NCBI RefSeq assembly: GCF_000234805.1
Contig: NC_016645.1
Coordinates: 1,030,391-1,094,390 of the forward strand
Direction: 5' to 3'
DNA from: Pyrobaculum ferrireducens
GTDB lineage: Archaea > Thermoproteota > Thermoprotei > Thermoproteales > Thermoproteaceae
DNA: 64,000 nt
Shown here: piece after piece, positions 15,376-23,673 of the stretch
How positions within the stretch are numbered: the first letter of the stretch is position 1
Layout: every line of letters starts with the position of its first letter
Notes under the pieces: model-generated
The model's input: the letters and a program-made list of their open reading frames with translations, nothing else
Databases searched by the model: none
Told to the model about the DNA's origin: nothing
Program-made: the position numbers and the translations under genes

Positions 15376-16047
15376 GTGAACTTCACCATACTCCTATTTC
15401 TAGCTCCACTTTCTATATGGGTATTCACAATTCCGGTGCCCCCCAACGCAACAGTTACTATATACTCGTCGCTACCTCCCCTCTGCAACTCAACAACAAC
15501 TACCCCGGTGCAAGGTCCAGCTACAGTGGACATAGTATGCGTTAACCCATATCTACACGGTGTACGTATAGCTGGGTGGATAAATCTTGAGCCGGCACCT
15601 CCAACACCACCGACCCCGATACAAACCCCCGAGGTGCCTGCGGTGGCGATAGCAACCGGCGTGGCGGCTGTAGCCGGTCTAAGCCACCTAGTGAGCAACA
15701 GGAGAGAGCTACTACTAGTGCCCATTGCACCCATCATTTCGAGAATAAAAACAGCCTCAGCAGACGACCCAGTAAGGAAAGAAATTCTACGTGTAGTTGA
15801 GCAGATGGGCGCGGTAACACTTTCACAAATAGTGAAACTCACCAAGAAGAGCTGGGGAGCCGTGCAGTGGCACGTCTACGTACTAGAAAGAGAGGGAAGG
15901 CTAAAGAGCGTCAAGATAGGACCATTTACCTACTACTTCACAAATCCGAGAACAGCCGCCGAGATAATACTCTCCTCTGTGGACCCTGGGAGCTTAAGTC
16001 TCGAAGACAGAGAGAAACTAGACATAATGGCCAGTGCCGTGTCATGA
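15376..16047 (+). CDS. Membrane-anchored winged-helix regulator with extracellular N-terminus
   Basis: A 223-residue protein in three parts. Residues 1-20 form a signal peptide or first membrane helix (FTILLFLAPLSIWVF). Residues 20-85 form an extracellular Pro/Thr-rich beta-type segment containing three cysteines. A membrane helix near 88-110 (VPAVAIATGVAAVAGL) is followed by a cytoplasmic winged helix at about 130-200 (RKEILRVVEQMGAVTLSQIV, WGAVQWHVYVLEREGRL). This is a one-component membrane sensor-regulator topology. GTG at 15376 with an AT-rich TATA (AAAAATAAATTAG) upstream. It is the last gene of the island and could sense an external or envelope signal. Confidence 0.7.
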   Translation: MNFTILLFLAPLSIWVFTIPVPPNATVTIYSSLPPLCNSTTTTPVQGPATVDIVCVNPYLHGVRIAGWINLEPAPPTPPTPIQTPEVPAVAIATGVAAVAGLSHLVSNRRELLLVPIAPIISRIKTASADDPVRKEILRVVEQMGAVTLSQIVKLTKKSWGAVQWHVYVLEREGRLKSVKIGPFTYYFTNPRTAAEIILSSVDPGSLSLEDREKLDIMASAVS

Positions 16048-16240
16048 CCAGTCCCAGGTCAAGATAAACCCAGCGCTGACGGCGCAATCCGGGATTAAGA
16101 AACACGGCTTCAGGCACGTTCACGTCGACCACACCGCCATAAACTTCGACATCTCTAACAGCAACAAAAAGAGAAAACGTGGCACTAAGGGCGAGCAGGT
16201 GAGAACACAAAAGAAGACAACCAAAACGACTAGACCCCAT
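15938..16240 (-). CDS. Possible truncated secreted protein (doubtful)
   Basis: A 100-residue frame on the minus strand starting with a signal-peptide-like segment (CLLLCSHLLALSATFSLFVA) followed by beta-strand-like sequence similar in style to the extracellular part of the 15376 gene. It overlaps the 3' end of that gene by 110 bp, and no TATA box is visible within 30 bp. It may be a decayed relative of the neighbouring membrane regulator, or chance. The 264 bp between 16048 and the tRNA hold nothing else I can name. Confidence 0.2.
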   Translation of the reverse strand: MGSSRFGCLLLCSHLLALSATFSLFVAVRDVEVYGGVVDVNVPEAVFLNPGLRRQRWVYLDLGLVMTRHWPLCLVSLCLRDLSSQGPQRRVLSRRLFSDL

Positions 16241-16311
16241 CCCCCTCTGTCGTAAGCGCCCCTTAGTGAACAGGCAGGTAAGCTTAAAAATATTACACAG
16301 AATTGGAAATA

Positions 16312-16449
16312 GCCCCGGTAGCTCAGTCCGGTAAAGAGGAAATCTCCGGAGGAGCGGCGGGCTGCAGACCCGTAGGCTAGCAGTAGGCGGACGTCCCGTC
16401 AAGCCCCAGCGAGGGGGCTTGGGGCAAGGTTCAAATCCCGGCCGGGGCT
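16312..16449 (+). tRNA. tRNA with several introns, probably tRNA-Cys (GCA)
   Basis: The acceptor GCCCCGG/CCGGGGC has discriminator T (the cysteine identity base) and an encoded CCA to 16452. The D arm GCTC...GAGC contains about 17-18 extra bases (AAGAGGAAATCTCC region), an intron. The stem GCGGG/CCCGT with loop CTGCAGA gives anticodon GCA. About 15-17 extra bases follow before the variable loop, a probable second intron whose edges I cannot fix. The T stem CCG+GG pairs with CCCGG only after removing about 29 nt (TCAAGCCCC...GGGGCAA), matching the intron in tRNA-Thr(UGU). Confidence 0.7.
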
Positions 16450-16511
16450 CCACGTCCTCGTAGAACCTCTCCTTGTCTGTAACCTGTTGGTGTAACGTGA
16501 ACCAGCTTCGT

Positions 16512-16793
16512 CTATGGCTTTTCGCTTTTTAGTTGCTGTATTAACCGCTCTGCAAATGCTATGGCCTCTAGGGAATTTTTCAGCTCTATCTCGTTTTCTT
16601 TTTTCTGGCCGGAGCCTTTAACTAGGTAGGCTAGGCGTCTCGTTTTTGGGAACCACAAGAGATAGATCTCGTATCTGCCCACACGTCCGTTTATCCACTC
16701 TAAATAGCCGTTGGCCTCGCCTGCGCTGTCTACGGAGTCTAGCATCCTGGCCACCTCCGTGTGGAAGGATCCGATGAAGTGGAGGAGGTTCAC
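16512..16793 (-). CDS. Small hypothetical protein
   Basis: A 93-residue protein with no recognised family. It has a helical N-terminus (LLHFIGSFHTEVARMLDSVD), a central beta hairpin with many aromatics (RYEIYLLWFPKTRRLAYLV) and a helical C-terminus. Composition is normal for the genome. It stands alone between the tRNA and ppdK, reading away from ppdK's 3' end; an AT-rich stretch lies upstream at 16800-16815. The 178 bp between it and the ppdK stop hold no gene I can see. Confidence 0.45.
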   Translation of the reverse strand: MNLLHFIGSFHTEVARMLDSVDSAGEANGYLEWINGRVGRYEIYLLWFPKTRRLAYLVKGSGQKKENEIELKNSLEAIAFAERLIQQLKSEKP

Positions 16794-16971
16794 GGAGATT
16801 CTGAAAAAATTACTTTATTTTTGTACACCTCTCGCTTCTCACTTCGGCTTTCTGGCTTTTCTCCGGCGGGCCGCCGAATCTACAGACGTCTATATACGGC
16901 GCTAGTATCAGACACATGCTGGTTATGAAATTCTTTAGCCTAGTCCACATGTATGTACAGTGTGTATTATT

Positions 16972-19734
16972 TTAAATTGGTTTTTGATAGTGCTTATTTT
17001 GCCGGTTTAACACCGCGGCTTGGGCAGCGGCTAGCCTGGCTAGGGGTACTCTGAACGGGGACGCGCTGACGTAATCCACTTTTGTTTTGTGGAAGAAGTG
17101 TATAGATCTGGGATCGCCGCCGTGTTCCCCACATACGCCGACTTCTATAGATGGGTTTGCCTCTTTAGCTGTCGCTGCTGTTTGCTCCACTAATTTACCT
17201 ACGCCCTTTACGTCGATTGTTTCGAATGGATTGGCGTCTATTATCTTCAGGTCTAGGTACTGCGGTATGAATTTGTTCTCTGCGTCGTCGCGGCTAAAGC
17301 TAAACACGGCTTGCGTCAAGTCGTTTGTCCCGAAGCTTATAAAGTCTACGTGTCTAGCTATTTCGTCTATGGTGAGGCACGCCCTCACCGTCTCAACCAT
17401 GGTGCCAATCTTTACGTTTAACTTGACGCCGAAGCTCTCCTCCACGTCTCTAAGCGCCGGCATAATCGCCTTGTCCTTAACATAAACTATCTCCCGGACC
17501 TCGGAGACTTGCGGTATCATGATCTCCACCACCGGGCTAAGTCCCTCTTTCTTAAGCTCGGCGGCGGCCTCAAGTATAGCTCTGTTTAGGTAGTAGTAGA
17601 AGTCGGGATGAGTAACGCCAACTCTTACTCCCCTGTGGCCTAGCATTGGGTTAGCCTCTTGCAACGCCTTGATGCGTCTATACAACTTCTCGAGCTCCGC
17701 CGTGTCTTCTCCACGCATCTTCTTCTGATATATCTGCTCCAGCACCTCCTCAGGCTTGGGCAGAAATTCGTGTAGCGGCGGGTCGATTAGCCTCACGATG
17801 ACGGGAAGCCCATCCATTATCTTAAACACCTCCTTGAAATCTGCCTTCAACATTTTGTAGAGTCTTTCTAGGTGTGGCCTCCTCTCCTCAGGCGTCTCGG
17901 CGAGTATGATTTTTCTAAGCAACTCCAAACGCTCGGGCTTTCTAAACATCCTCTCAATCCTCAACAGACCAATGCCATGGGCGCCGAATTTCCTGGCAAT
18001 GGCGGCGTCCTCCGGCAGATCTGCGTTTGCCCTCACGCCGAGGCGTCTAAACTCATCAGCCCACCTAAGCAACTCCTCCAGCTCAGGTATTAACTCAGCC
18101 TCTATCGTGGGCACGACGCCGATGTACACACCGCCGGTGTGGCCGTCGATAGTTATCCAGTCGCCTTCGCGCACCACGTGGCTCCCCACTTTGAAGTACT
18201 TCTCCTCTTCGTGAATTTCAATAGCCTCAGCGCCAACCACCGCGGGTTTTCCAATAGCCCTAGCCACCACCGCCGCGTGGCTAGTCATGCCGCCCCTACT
18301 GGTCAAGACGCCTACTGCTGAGTAGAAGCCGTGCACATCGTCGGGCTTTGTCTCAACTCTAACTAATATAACTCTCCTGCCCTGGGCGGCCCACCGCACC
18401 GCGTCGTCTGGGTGGAAAACCACCTGTCCAGACACCGCGCCGGGGCTCGCCGGGAGGCCTTGGGCCACTGGCTGCGCCTTGGCCTTGGGATCGATACGTG
18501 GATACAACAACTGAAGCACGTGCTCTGGGCTTACGTAGAGCAAGGCCTCCTCCCTCGTGATGATGCCCTCCTTCGCCATATCCACAGCTGTCTTTATCCT
18601 GGCAAGAGCAGTCATCTTCGCGTTTCTAGACTGGAGGAAGTAGAGACGGCCCCTCTCAACAGTGAACTCCACGTCTTGGACGTCCTTATTCACCTTCTCA
18701 AGTAGCTTAACGCCGTTGTACAACTCGTCGTAGAGGTGGGGGAACCTCTTTCTAAACTCTTCAATATCCATCGGCGTCCTGATGCCCGCCACCACGTCCT
18801 CTCCCTGCGCCACTGGCAGGAACTCGCCGTAGAGCCTATTCTCACCCGTCGCCACGTCTCGGCTAAATACCACGCCGGTGCCCGAGTCCCAGCCCACGTT
18901 GCCAAAGACCATAGTCACCACGTTCACAGCCGTGCAGTCCGCGATATCTGGGGTAATTTTCTCAATAATGCGGTAAAAAATAGCACGTGGAGACATCCAC
19001 GACCTAAACACGGCCTTAACCGCAAGTTTTAACTGCTCCCAGGGATCCTGCGGGAAGCCTCCCCTCTCCCTCTTTATAATATCCTTGAAACGCTCAACGG
19101 CCTCCCTCAAACCCTCCAGCGGGACATCGGGATCGTCCTTCACCCCGTACTTCTTTTTAATCTCCTCCCAAGCCGCTGAAAACAACTTCTCGTCTATGGA
19201 AAGTACTATTTTGCCAAACATCTGTAAAAACCTTCTATAGGCGTCGTAGGCAAACCACTCGTTACCAGTCTGCTTCGCAAGCCCTTTGACTGTTTCGTCG
19301 TTTAGACCCAGGTTTAGAACTGTATCCATCATCCCGGGCATAGACACAGCGGCGCCGCTTCTCACAGACACAAGGAGGGGGTTGTCCCTATCCCCAAACC
19401 TCTTCCCCGTCTCCATCTCCAACTCCTTCATGTAGCTGACCACCTGATCCCATATCTCGCTTGGGAGATCCAAGCTGTCTATGACCGAGTGTAGCTTCTT
19501 GATAGCCTCGTCCCTCACCTCCGGGGGCGGGTTCTTCAAAAGGATGCCCTCTAGTTCAGAAATCTCGCTCCTCTTGGGCTCATAGAACTTCTTGCATGCC
19601 TCTGTCGTTATTATAAAGCCGGGTGGGACACGGAGGCCTAACTTCGTCATCTGAATAAGGCTGGCGCCCTTCCCCCCAAACAACTTCTTGTTTTTATAAT
19701 CAGCCTCTTTAAAACTGAACACATATTTCTGCAT
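16972..19734 (-). CDS. ppdK: Pyruvate, phosphate dikinase
   Basis: A 920-residue PPDK interconverting pyruvate, ATP and phosphate with PEP, AMP and pyrophosphate. The N-terminal ATP-grasp part has GGKGASLIQMTKLGL and VSVRSGAAVSMPGMMDT; the swivelling histidine domain has LTSRGGMTSHAAVVARAIG with the phosphorylated His; the C-terminal TIM barrel has GLLRIERMF, GHRGVRVG, EIMIPQVSE and FGTNDLTQ, ending with a catalytic-Cys motif GVCGEHGGDP. PPDK rather than PEP synthase follows from the PGMMDTVLNLG segment and overall layout. The role is likely gluconeogenic or reversible glycolytic. Confidence 0.95.
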   Translation of the reverse strand: MQKYVFSFKEADYKNKKLFGGKGASLIQMTKLGLRVPPGFIITTEACKKFYEPKRSEISELEGILLKNPPPEVRDEAIKKLHSVIDSLDLPSEIWDQVVSYMKELEMETGKRFGDRDNPLLVSVRSGAAVSMPGMMDTVLNLGLNDETVKGLAKQTGNEWFAYDAYRRFLQMFGKIVLSIDEKLFSAAWEEIKKKYGVKDDPDVPLEGLREAVERFKDIIKRERGGFPQDPWEQLKLAVKAVFRSWMSPRAIFYRIIEKITPDIADCTAVNVVTMVFGNVGWDSGTGVVFSRDVATGENRLYGEFLPVAQGEDVVAGIRTPMDIEEFRKRFPHLYDELYNGVKLLEKVNKDVQDVEFTVERGRLYFLQSRNAKMTALARIKTAVDMAKEGIITREEALLYVSPEHVLQLLYPRIDPKAKAQPVAQGLPASPGAVSGQVVFHPDDAVRWAAQGRRVILVRVETKPDDVHGFYSAVGVLTSRGGMTSHAAVVARAIGKPAVVGAEAIEIHEEEKYFKVGSHVVREGDWITIDGHTGGVYIGVVPTIEAELIPELEELLRWADEFRRLGVRANADLPEDAAIARKFGAHGIGLLRIERMFRKPERLELLRKIILAETPEERRPHLERLYKMLKADFKEVFKIMDGLPVIVRLIDPPLHEFLPKPEEVLEQIYQKKMRGEDTAELEKLYRRIKALQEANPMLGHRGVRVGVTHPDFYYYLNRAILEAAAELKKEGLSPVVEIMIPQVSEVREIVYVKDKAIMPALRDVEESFGVKLNVKIGTMVETVRACLTIDEIARHVDFISFGTNDLTQAVFSFSRDDAENKFIPQYLDLKIIDANPFETIDVKGVGKLVEQTAATAKEANPSIEVGVCGEHGGDPRSIHFFHKTKVDYVSASPFRVPLARLAAAQAAVLNRQNKHYQKPI

Positions 19735-19850
19735 ATATTACAGTTTTATTCCATTTTTAAATTTTTCTTTGCAATAACTAAATAACTAGTTTTATATTTA
19801 AGCGAGATATAATTTACTTAGATCTGCTGAATTAAGATAATTATCTATAA
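19735..19850. promoter_or_regulatory. AT-rich promoter region upstream of ppdK
   Basis: 116 bp of very AT-rich DNA between the ppdK start and the stop of the metallo-beta-lactamase gene. On the minus strand AATTTAAAAATGG lies about 25 bp before the ppdK ATG and is the likely TATA box. The rest, with repeated TTAT/ATAA runs, may hold regulator sites or the upstream gene's terminator. Confidence 0.5.
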
Positions 19851-20660
19851 TTATATTTTTCTCTCCCACTTACCTTCTTCGTCAATATAGACTAAACCCT
19901 CCCTTGACAACTTGGAGAGAACTGCACGCACCGTGGTCATGGTAAGCAACACGTTCTCCCACCCCCTCTCCCCACCTGTCTCCTTCAAGACCTTCACAGC
20001 CAGCGTGGTCACGTCCCCCGGCAACGCTGATTCCACAAGCCTCACGGCTCTCTCCGCCGCCGACTTGTTGATATCTAGAAGCTCCCCAATGCGTTTTCTA
20101 CTCCCCAAGACGGGGCCGTGCCCCATCACCAACGTCTCTGGGTCTATTTCTCTAATCTTGTCCAGCGACGCTATGAATAAATCCACGTCCATGAGGTACG
20201 GCACGCCGTACTTCTCTAGAACTTTCTCCCCGAAGACGGCGTCGCCGGCGTAAAGCAAGCCCTCTATGTAGTACCCCACGTGGCCAAAGGTGTGGCCCGG
20301 CAGAGGCACCACTTCGAAAGGCCCAACTTTATCGCCAGGCTTAACCACTGCGCTTACCTTTATATCTTCCCCCTTGTAAACTGCCCCCTCTGTATACACG
20401 CCGTGGGTAAAGAACAGCCGCGCCTTGACGCTGGCTACGAAAAGCTCCTCACCCCACGGCGCGTAGACCTCCGCCCCCTCCGGCACGGCAGTTAGGTGAT
20501 CTGCATGGAAGTGCGTCAGCAGGATCCGGGGCGTTCTCCCCACCGCCGAGAGTATCTCCGCGGCCCTCTCCTTCGGCTGACCTGGATCGACCACGTACTC
20601 CCCCACGATTAGAGTATTAGGCGAGCCTCTCAACAGCCTCACCCCCCTCCTAATCTCCAT
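19851..20660 (-). CDS. Metallo-beta-lactamase-fold hydrolase
   Basis: A 269-residue protein with the metal-binding motif THFHADHL (49-56), a second histidine in PLPGHTFGHVGYY (near 130), DAVF (near 150) and VMGHGP (near 200). Residues after 210 form a helical, winged-helix-like C-terminus (TTVRAVLSKLSREGLVYIDEEG). Such proteins include glyoxalase-II-like thioesterases and nucleases; the substrate is not deducible. The start ATG at 20660 has TATA-like ATACATTACTGG upstream. It is divergent from the DUF1028 gene. Confidence 0.8.
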   Translation of the reverse strand: MEIRRGVRLLRGSPNTLIVGEYVVDPGQPKERAAEILSAVGRTPRILLTHFHADHLTAVPEGAEVYAPWGEELFVASVKARLFFTHGVYTEGAVYKGEDIKVSAVVKPGDKVGPFEVVPLPGHTFGHVGYYIEGLLYAGDAVFGEKVLEKYGVPYLMDVDLFIASLDKIREIDPETLVMGHGPVLGSRKRIGELLDINKSAAERAVRLVESALPGDVTTLAVKVLKETGGERGWENVLLTMTTVRAVLSKLSREGLVYIDEEGKWERKI

Positions 20661-20707
20661 ATTTATGGAATCCAGTAATGTATTTATTTATGTGGCTGTA
20701 GCCGCGT

Positions 20708-21562
20708 GTGACATTCTCTATAGTGGCTACAGACGGCGTCGACGTAGGCGTCGCCGTGTCTTCAAAATTTGTCGCCGTAGGCGCGTTTGTACCCCACGTC
20801 GAGGCTTCTGTGGGTGCCGTGGCTACGCAGTGCTACGCTAATCCGCGGCTGGGCAAGCTAATACTGGCACTAATGAGGCAAGGCGTGCACGCTAGAGAGG
20901 CTGTGGAGAGGGCGGTGGCCCAGGACTCTGAGAGGGAGCTTAGACAGATAGGGGCTGTCGACGCCAGAGGCAACGCCTACGGCTTTACCGGCCGGCAGTG
21001 CCCCGAGTACGCTGGTCATGTCGTTGGTAGCGGCTACGTGGCTCTAGGCAACATCTTGGCGGGGCCGCAGGTGGTTGAGGCCATGGCTAAGGCCTTTGAG
21101 ACGCAGAGAGGGGAGCTGGTGGATAAGCTAATAGCCGCCTTAGAAGCCGGGGAGAGGGCGGGCGGAGACAGAAGGGGCAAGCAGTCGGCGGCGGTTGTTG
21201 TGCTAAGACCGGGAGGCGGCTACCTCGGCCTCACAGACGTGTACGTCGACATTAGGGTAGACGATCACCCGGAGCCCGTGGCGGAGCTCAAAAGGATATT
21301 CAAGATATGGGAGCTGACTCTACTCCAGAGAGACGACCCGAGAGACGTAGTGTTGAAAAAAGACGTGGCGCGGGAGGTGCAGGAAGCCTTGAGGCGGCTT
21401 GGGTTCTACAAAAAAGAGCCGACGGGGGTGTGGGATGAGGAGACTGAGAAAGCCTTCAGAGACTGGGCTGGCTACGAAAACTTTGAGAACAAGATAAGAG
21501 GCGACGACAAGATCTGGGGCTCCCTCTACCGATACCTCATAGAGGCGTCAAGAAGGAGTTAA
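20708..21562 (+). CDS. DUF1028 Ntn-hydrolase-like protein with PG-binding-like C-terminus
   Basis: A 284-residue protein of the DUF1028 family, N-terminal nucleophile (Ntn) fold: [20 protein letters not shown] at the start, [39 protein letters not shown], and [14 protein letters not shown]. Residues 215-284 ([20 protein letters not shown] and following) resemble the small helical peptidoglycan-binding module often attached to bacterial DUF1028. The activity of the family is unknown. GTG-type start at 20708 just downstream of an AT-rich gap. It converges with sfsA, overlapping by 15 bp. Confidence 0.85.
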   Translation: MTFSIVATDGVDVGVAVSSKFVAVGAFVPHVEASVGAVATQCYANPRLGKLILALMRQGVHAREAVERAVAQDSERELRQIGAVDARGNAYGFTGRQCPEYAGHVVGSGYVALGNILAGPQVVEAMAKAFETQRGELVDKLIAALEAGERAGGDRRGKQSAAVVVLRPGGGYLGLTDVYVDIRVDDHPEPVAELKRIFKIWELTLLQRDDPRDVVLKKDVAREVQEALRRLGFYKKEPTGVWDEETEKAFRDWAGYENFENKIRGDDKIWGSLYRYLIEASRRS

Positions 21563-22243
21563 AACCACAGGCAACTCGCCCACGTATCTAAGCCCCCACT
21601 TGTACATCTCTAGCTTAACGGCGTGGATCTCCACCCCGGCGCCGCGTGCCCTTACGAGGCTCTCGGCGAACCTCCTATCCATGCGCCAGTTGGGGGACAT
21701 CACCTCAGCCCTCTTTCTAAAGACGAGGAAGACAACGTGCGCCTCGTAACCCTCGGCGGCTGCCCTAGCCAGCTCCTCCATGTGCCTAGCCCCCCTCGCG
21801 GTCGGCGCGTCTGGGAACAAGGCCCTCCCAGACTCCTCCAGCGTCACCCCCTTTACCTCCACCAGCGCGGGCCTGCCGCCGGGCGACCTAAGCAACAGGT
21901 CGAAGCGGCCACCCCCGAAGACCGGCTCCCTCTTCTCCACCACGTAGCCTCTGAAAAGAAGCCCGCCCTCGACTAGCCACGCCGCCACTTTGTTATGTAT
22001 CGAAGAGTCGACAAGCACCAGCTCGTCGTCCAGCTCCACAGCCGTCAGATAGAAGTCGGTCTTCCCCCCGCTCTTCCTCCTCGCCCATATCTTCGCGCCT
22101 GGGAACAGCAACTCCCTCAATCTGCCTGGGTCGTGTATGTGGACAGACGCCTCCCTCCCCTCGATAAGCGCAACGCCGGCGAATCTGTTCAACCTCTTGA
22201 CGAAAATCCCCCACGAGTCGGGCGCCGGGAGGGGAAAATCCAT
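21548..22243 (-). CDS. sfsA: SfsA-family nuclease
   Basis: A 231-residue SfsA (sugar fermentation stimulation protein A), now known as a DNA/RNA nuclease family with a PD-(D/E)XK-like active site. Visible features are the N-terminal OB-like part with [15 protein letters not shown] and [12 protein letters not shown], and the nuclease core with [22 protein letters not shown] (Glu and Lys of the ExK) and [16 protein letters not shown]. The ATG at 22243 gives the family length; a frame beginning further upstream overlaps the divergent gene. Its biological role in archaea is not settled. Confidence 0.9.
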   Translation of the reverse strand: MDFPLPAPDSWGIFVKRLNRFAGVALIEGREASVHIHDPGRLRELLFPGAKIWARRKSGGKTDFYLTAVELDDELVLVDSSIHNKVAAWLVEGGLLFRGYVVEKREPVFGGGRFDLLLRSPGGRPALVEVKGVTLEESGRALFPDAPTARGARHMEELARAAAEGYEAHVVFLVFRKRAEVMSPNWRMDRRFAESLVRARGAGVEIHAVKLEMYKWGLRYVGELPVVLTPS

Positions 22244-22268
22244 AAAAATAGACACATAGCCCATTTTA

Positions 22269-23249
22269 ATGTCATTCACCAGACTGAGGCTCCCCCTGCC
22301 GGGGATGGAGCTCGGCCACGTCAACGTCTACCTCGTCAAATGCAGTGACGGATACGGCTTGGTGGACGTGGGGCTCGCCACCTACGACTCCGCATTGGCT
22401 TTGTTAAGAGGGCTAAAGCAACTCGGCGTAAGGCCTGGGGAGATAACCAAGGTATTCGTCACCCACTTCCACGCCGACCATATAACACTGGCGCAGTTCC
22501 TCGCCGAGGTCTCGTCGCCGGATTTCCACATCGGCGAAGGCGAGATCAGCCGCGTAGCCTCCAGCTTCGACGACTTAGCGAAGATGTACGCAGAGGAGTA
22601 CAAGAGACACGGCGCGCCTGCAGAAGTCGCCGAGGCGTTCCTAAAAGTACACCCAATGTCCCGATTTAGAAAGTCGTTTGAAGACGTGTGGAGACTCCAG
22701 TGGAGATCTGTAAGAGACGACGAAGGCCTCGACTGCGGCCTAAGAGCCATCTCCACGCCGGGCCACACCCCTGGACACACGGTCTACGCCGCAGCGCACG
22801 GAATCTTCACCGGCGACCACGTCCTGCCCAAGATAACGCCAAACATATCGTGGTACCCAATTCCGGGGTTCAACCCGCTGAAAGAGTACCTAAAAAGCCT
22901 GAAGAAAGTAGCTACAAACAAAAGAGGCTACCCAGCCCACGGAGATGAGATAGGCAACCTCGCCTTGCGGACCGAGGAGCTGGTTAGACACCACGAGGAG
23001 AGGCTAAGAGAAGTCATGGCCGTGCTGAGGGAGCCCATGACCACCTACCAAGTAGCTCAGAAAATCAGTTGGGACGCCGGACCATTCGAACAGTTCGACG
23101 TATATAACAAAATCTTCGCAATAGGCGAGGCATACAGCCACCTACTCTACCTAGAAGAGGCGGGTCTTGTGAGGCGCGTTGAGAAAGACAAGGTGTATTG
23201 GCTACCCGCCGAACGGCGGGATAATCTGCAAAACATCCCCCTCCCTTAG
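22269..23249 (+). CDS. Metallo-beta-lactamase-fold protein with C-terminal winged helix
   Basis: A 326-residue hydrolase. The metal motif is THFHADHI (65-72); further ligands lie in [12 protein letters not shown] and IFTGDHVLP, and the late histidine in GYPAHGDE. Residues 245-326 form the winged-helix tail found in LACTB2-like members ([16 protein letters not shown]...[20 protein letters not shown]). Human LACTB2 is an RNA endonuclease, but thioesterase activity is equally possible. ATG at 22269, only 25 bp from the divergent sfsA start. The last 48 bp overlap the convergent ubiquitin-like gene. Confidence 0.82.
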   Translation: MSFTRLRLPLPGMELGHVNVYLVKCSDGYGLVDVGLATYDSALALLRGLKQLGVRPGEITKVFVTHFHADHITLAQFLAEVSSPDFHIGEGEISRVASSFDDLAKMYAEEYKRHGAPAEVAEAFLKVHPMSRFRKSFEDVWRLQWRSVRDDEGLDCGLRAISTPGHTPGHTVYAAAHGIFTGDHVLPKITPNISWYPIPGFNPLKEYLKSLKKVATNKRGYPAHGDEIGNLALRTEELVRHHEERLREVMAVLREPMTTYQVAQKISWDAGPFEQFDVYNKIFAIGEAYSHLLYLEEAGLVRRVEKDKVYWLPAERRDNLQNIPLP

Positions 23250-23486
23250 AGGAGTTTTTAAACCATTTAAAAAATCTATAGAGCGTCCGTTAATCCATAT
23301 ATCGTGCATCGGAATAACCTCCTCACCCCTCAGCAACCTCCCCTTCAGACCTGGAAATCTCCGCTCCAGCTCGTCAAGCGCCTCCCCCACCGTGGCGCCC
23401 TCGCCCAGCTCAAGCTTCAGCGTAATAACGTCATAACTCTTAAGGCCAAAATACGCAGGTCCAAAAATCTTAACAACAATCCTCAT
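23202..23486 (-). CDS. MoaD/ThiS-type ubiquitin-like protein
   Basis: A 94-residue beta-grasp protein ending in Gly-Gly (LQIIPPFGG), as in MoaD, ThiS and archaeal SAMP proteins, which carry sulfur as a C-terminal thiocarboxylate or are conjugated to lysines. The family pattern is visible: VVKIFGPAYFGL at the start, LGEGATVGEALDELERRFPG in the helix region, VIPMHDIWINGRS and [12 protein letters not shown] at the end. No E1-like or MoaE gene is beside it. Its 3' end overlaps the convergent metallo-beta-lactamase gene by 48 bp, an unusually deep overlap for two conserved genes. Confidence 0.85.
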   Translation of the reverse strand: MRIVVKIFGPAYFGLKSYDVITLKLELGEGATVGEALDELERRFPGLKGRLLRGEEVIPMHDIWINGRSIDFLNGLKTPLREGDVLQIIPPFGG

Positions 23487-23524
23487 AAAGTAAACAAATC
23501 AAGACTCTTAATATCTGTTAACTC

Positions 23525-23673
23525 ATAGTAGAAAGATGTGGAGGGTAGGAACCCCGGAGGGGCTCGGCTGACGACGCGGTTCTGGGCCGTACGCGGGGCT
23601 CAGCCCCAGAGCGCTCTTCCGGCAAGCGAAAGCCGCGCCGCCGGCACCTCCATGCACCAGCCCCGATCGGCGT
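23525..23673 (+). other. GC-rich leader of the PaREP2b-like locus
   Basis: About 150 bp of GC-rich DNA with several short inverted repeats (for example CGGGGCTCAGCCCC), lacking a TATA box close to the following start. An overlapping open frame of 74 codons exists but shows Arg/Pro/Ala-rich composition typical of GC-rich non-coding DNA. My recollection is that similar leaders precede other PaREP2 copies in Pyrobaculum; this needs a genome comparison. Confidence 0.35.

Noticed and set aside
16034-16255. Plus-strand frame after the membrane regulator
   Set aside because: Lys/Thr/Arg/His-rich low-complexity sequence without promoter; the opposite strand looks slightly more protein-like but is also doubtful.
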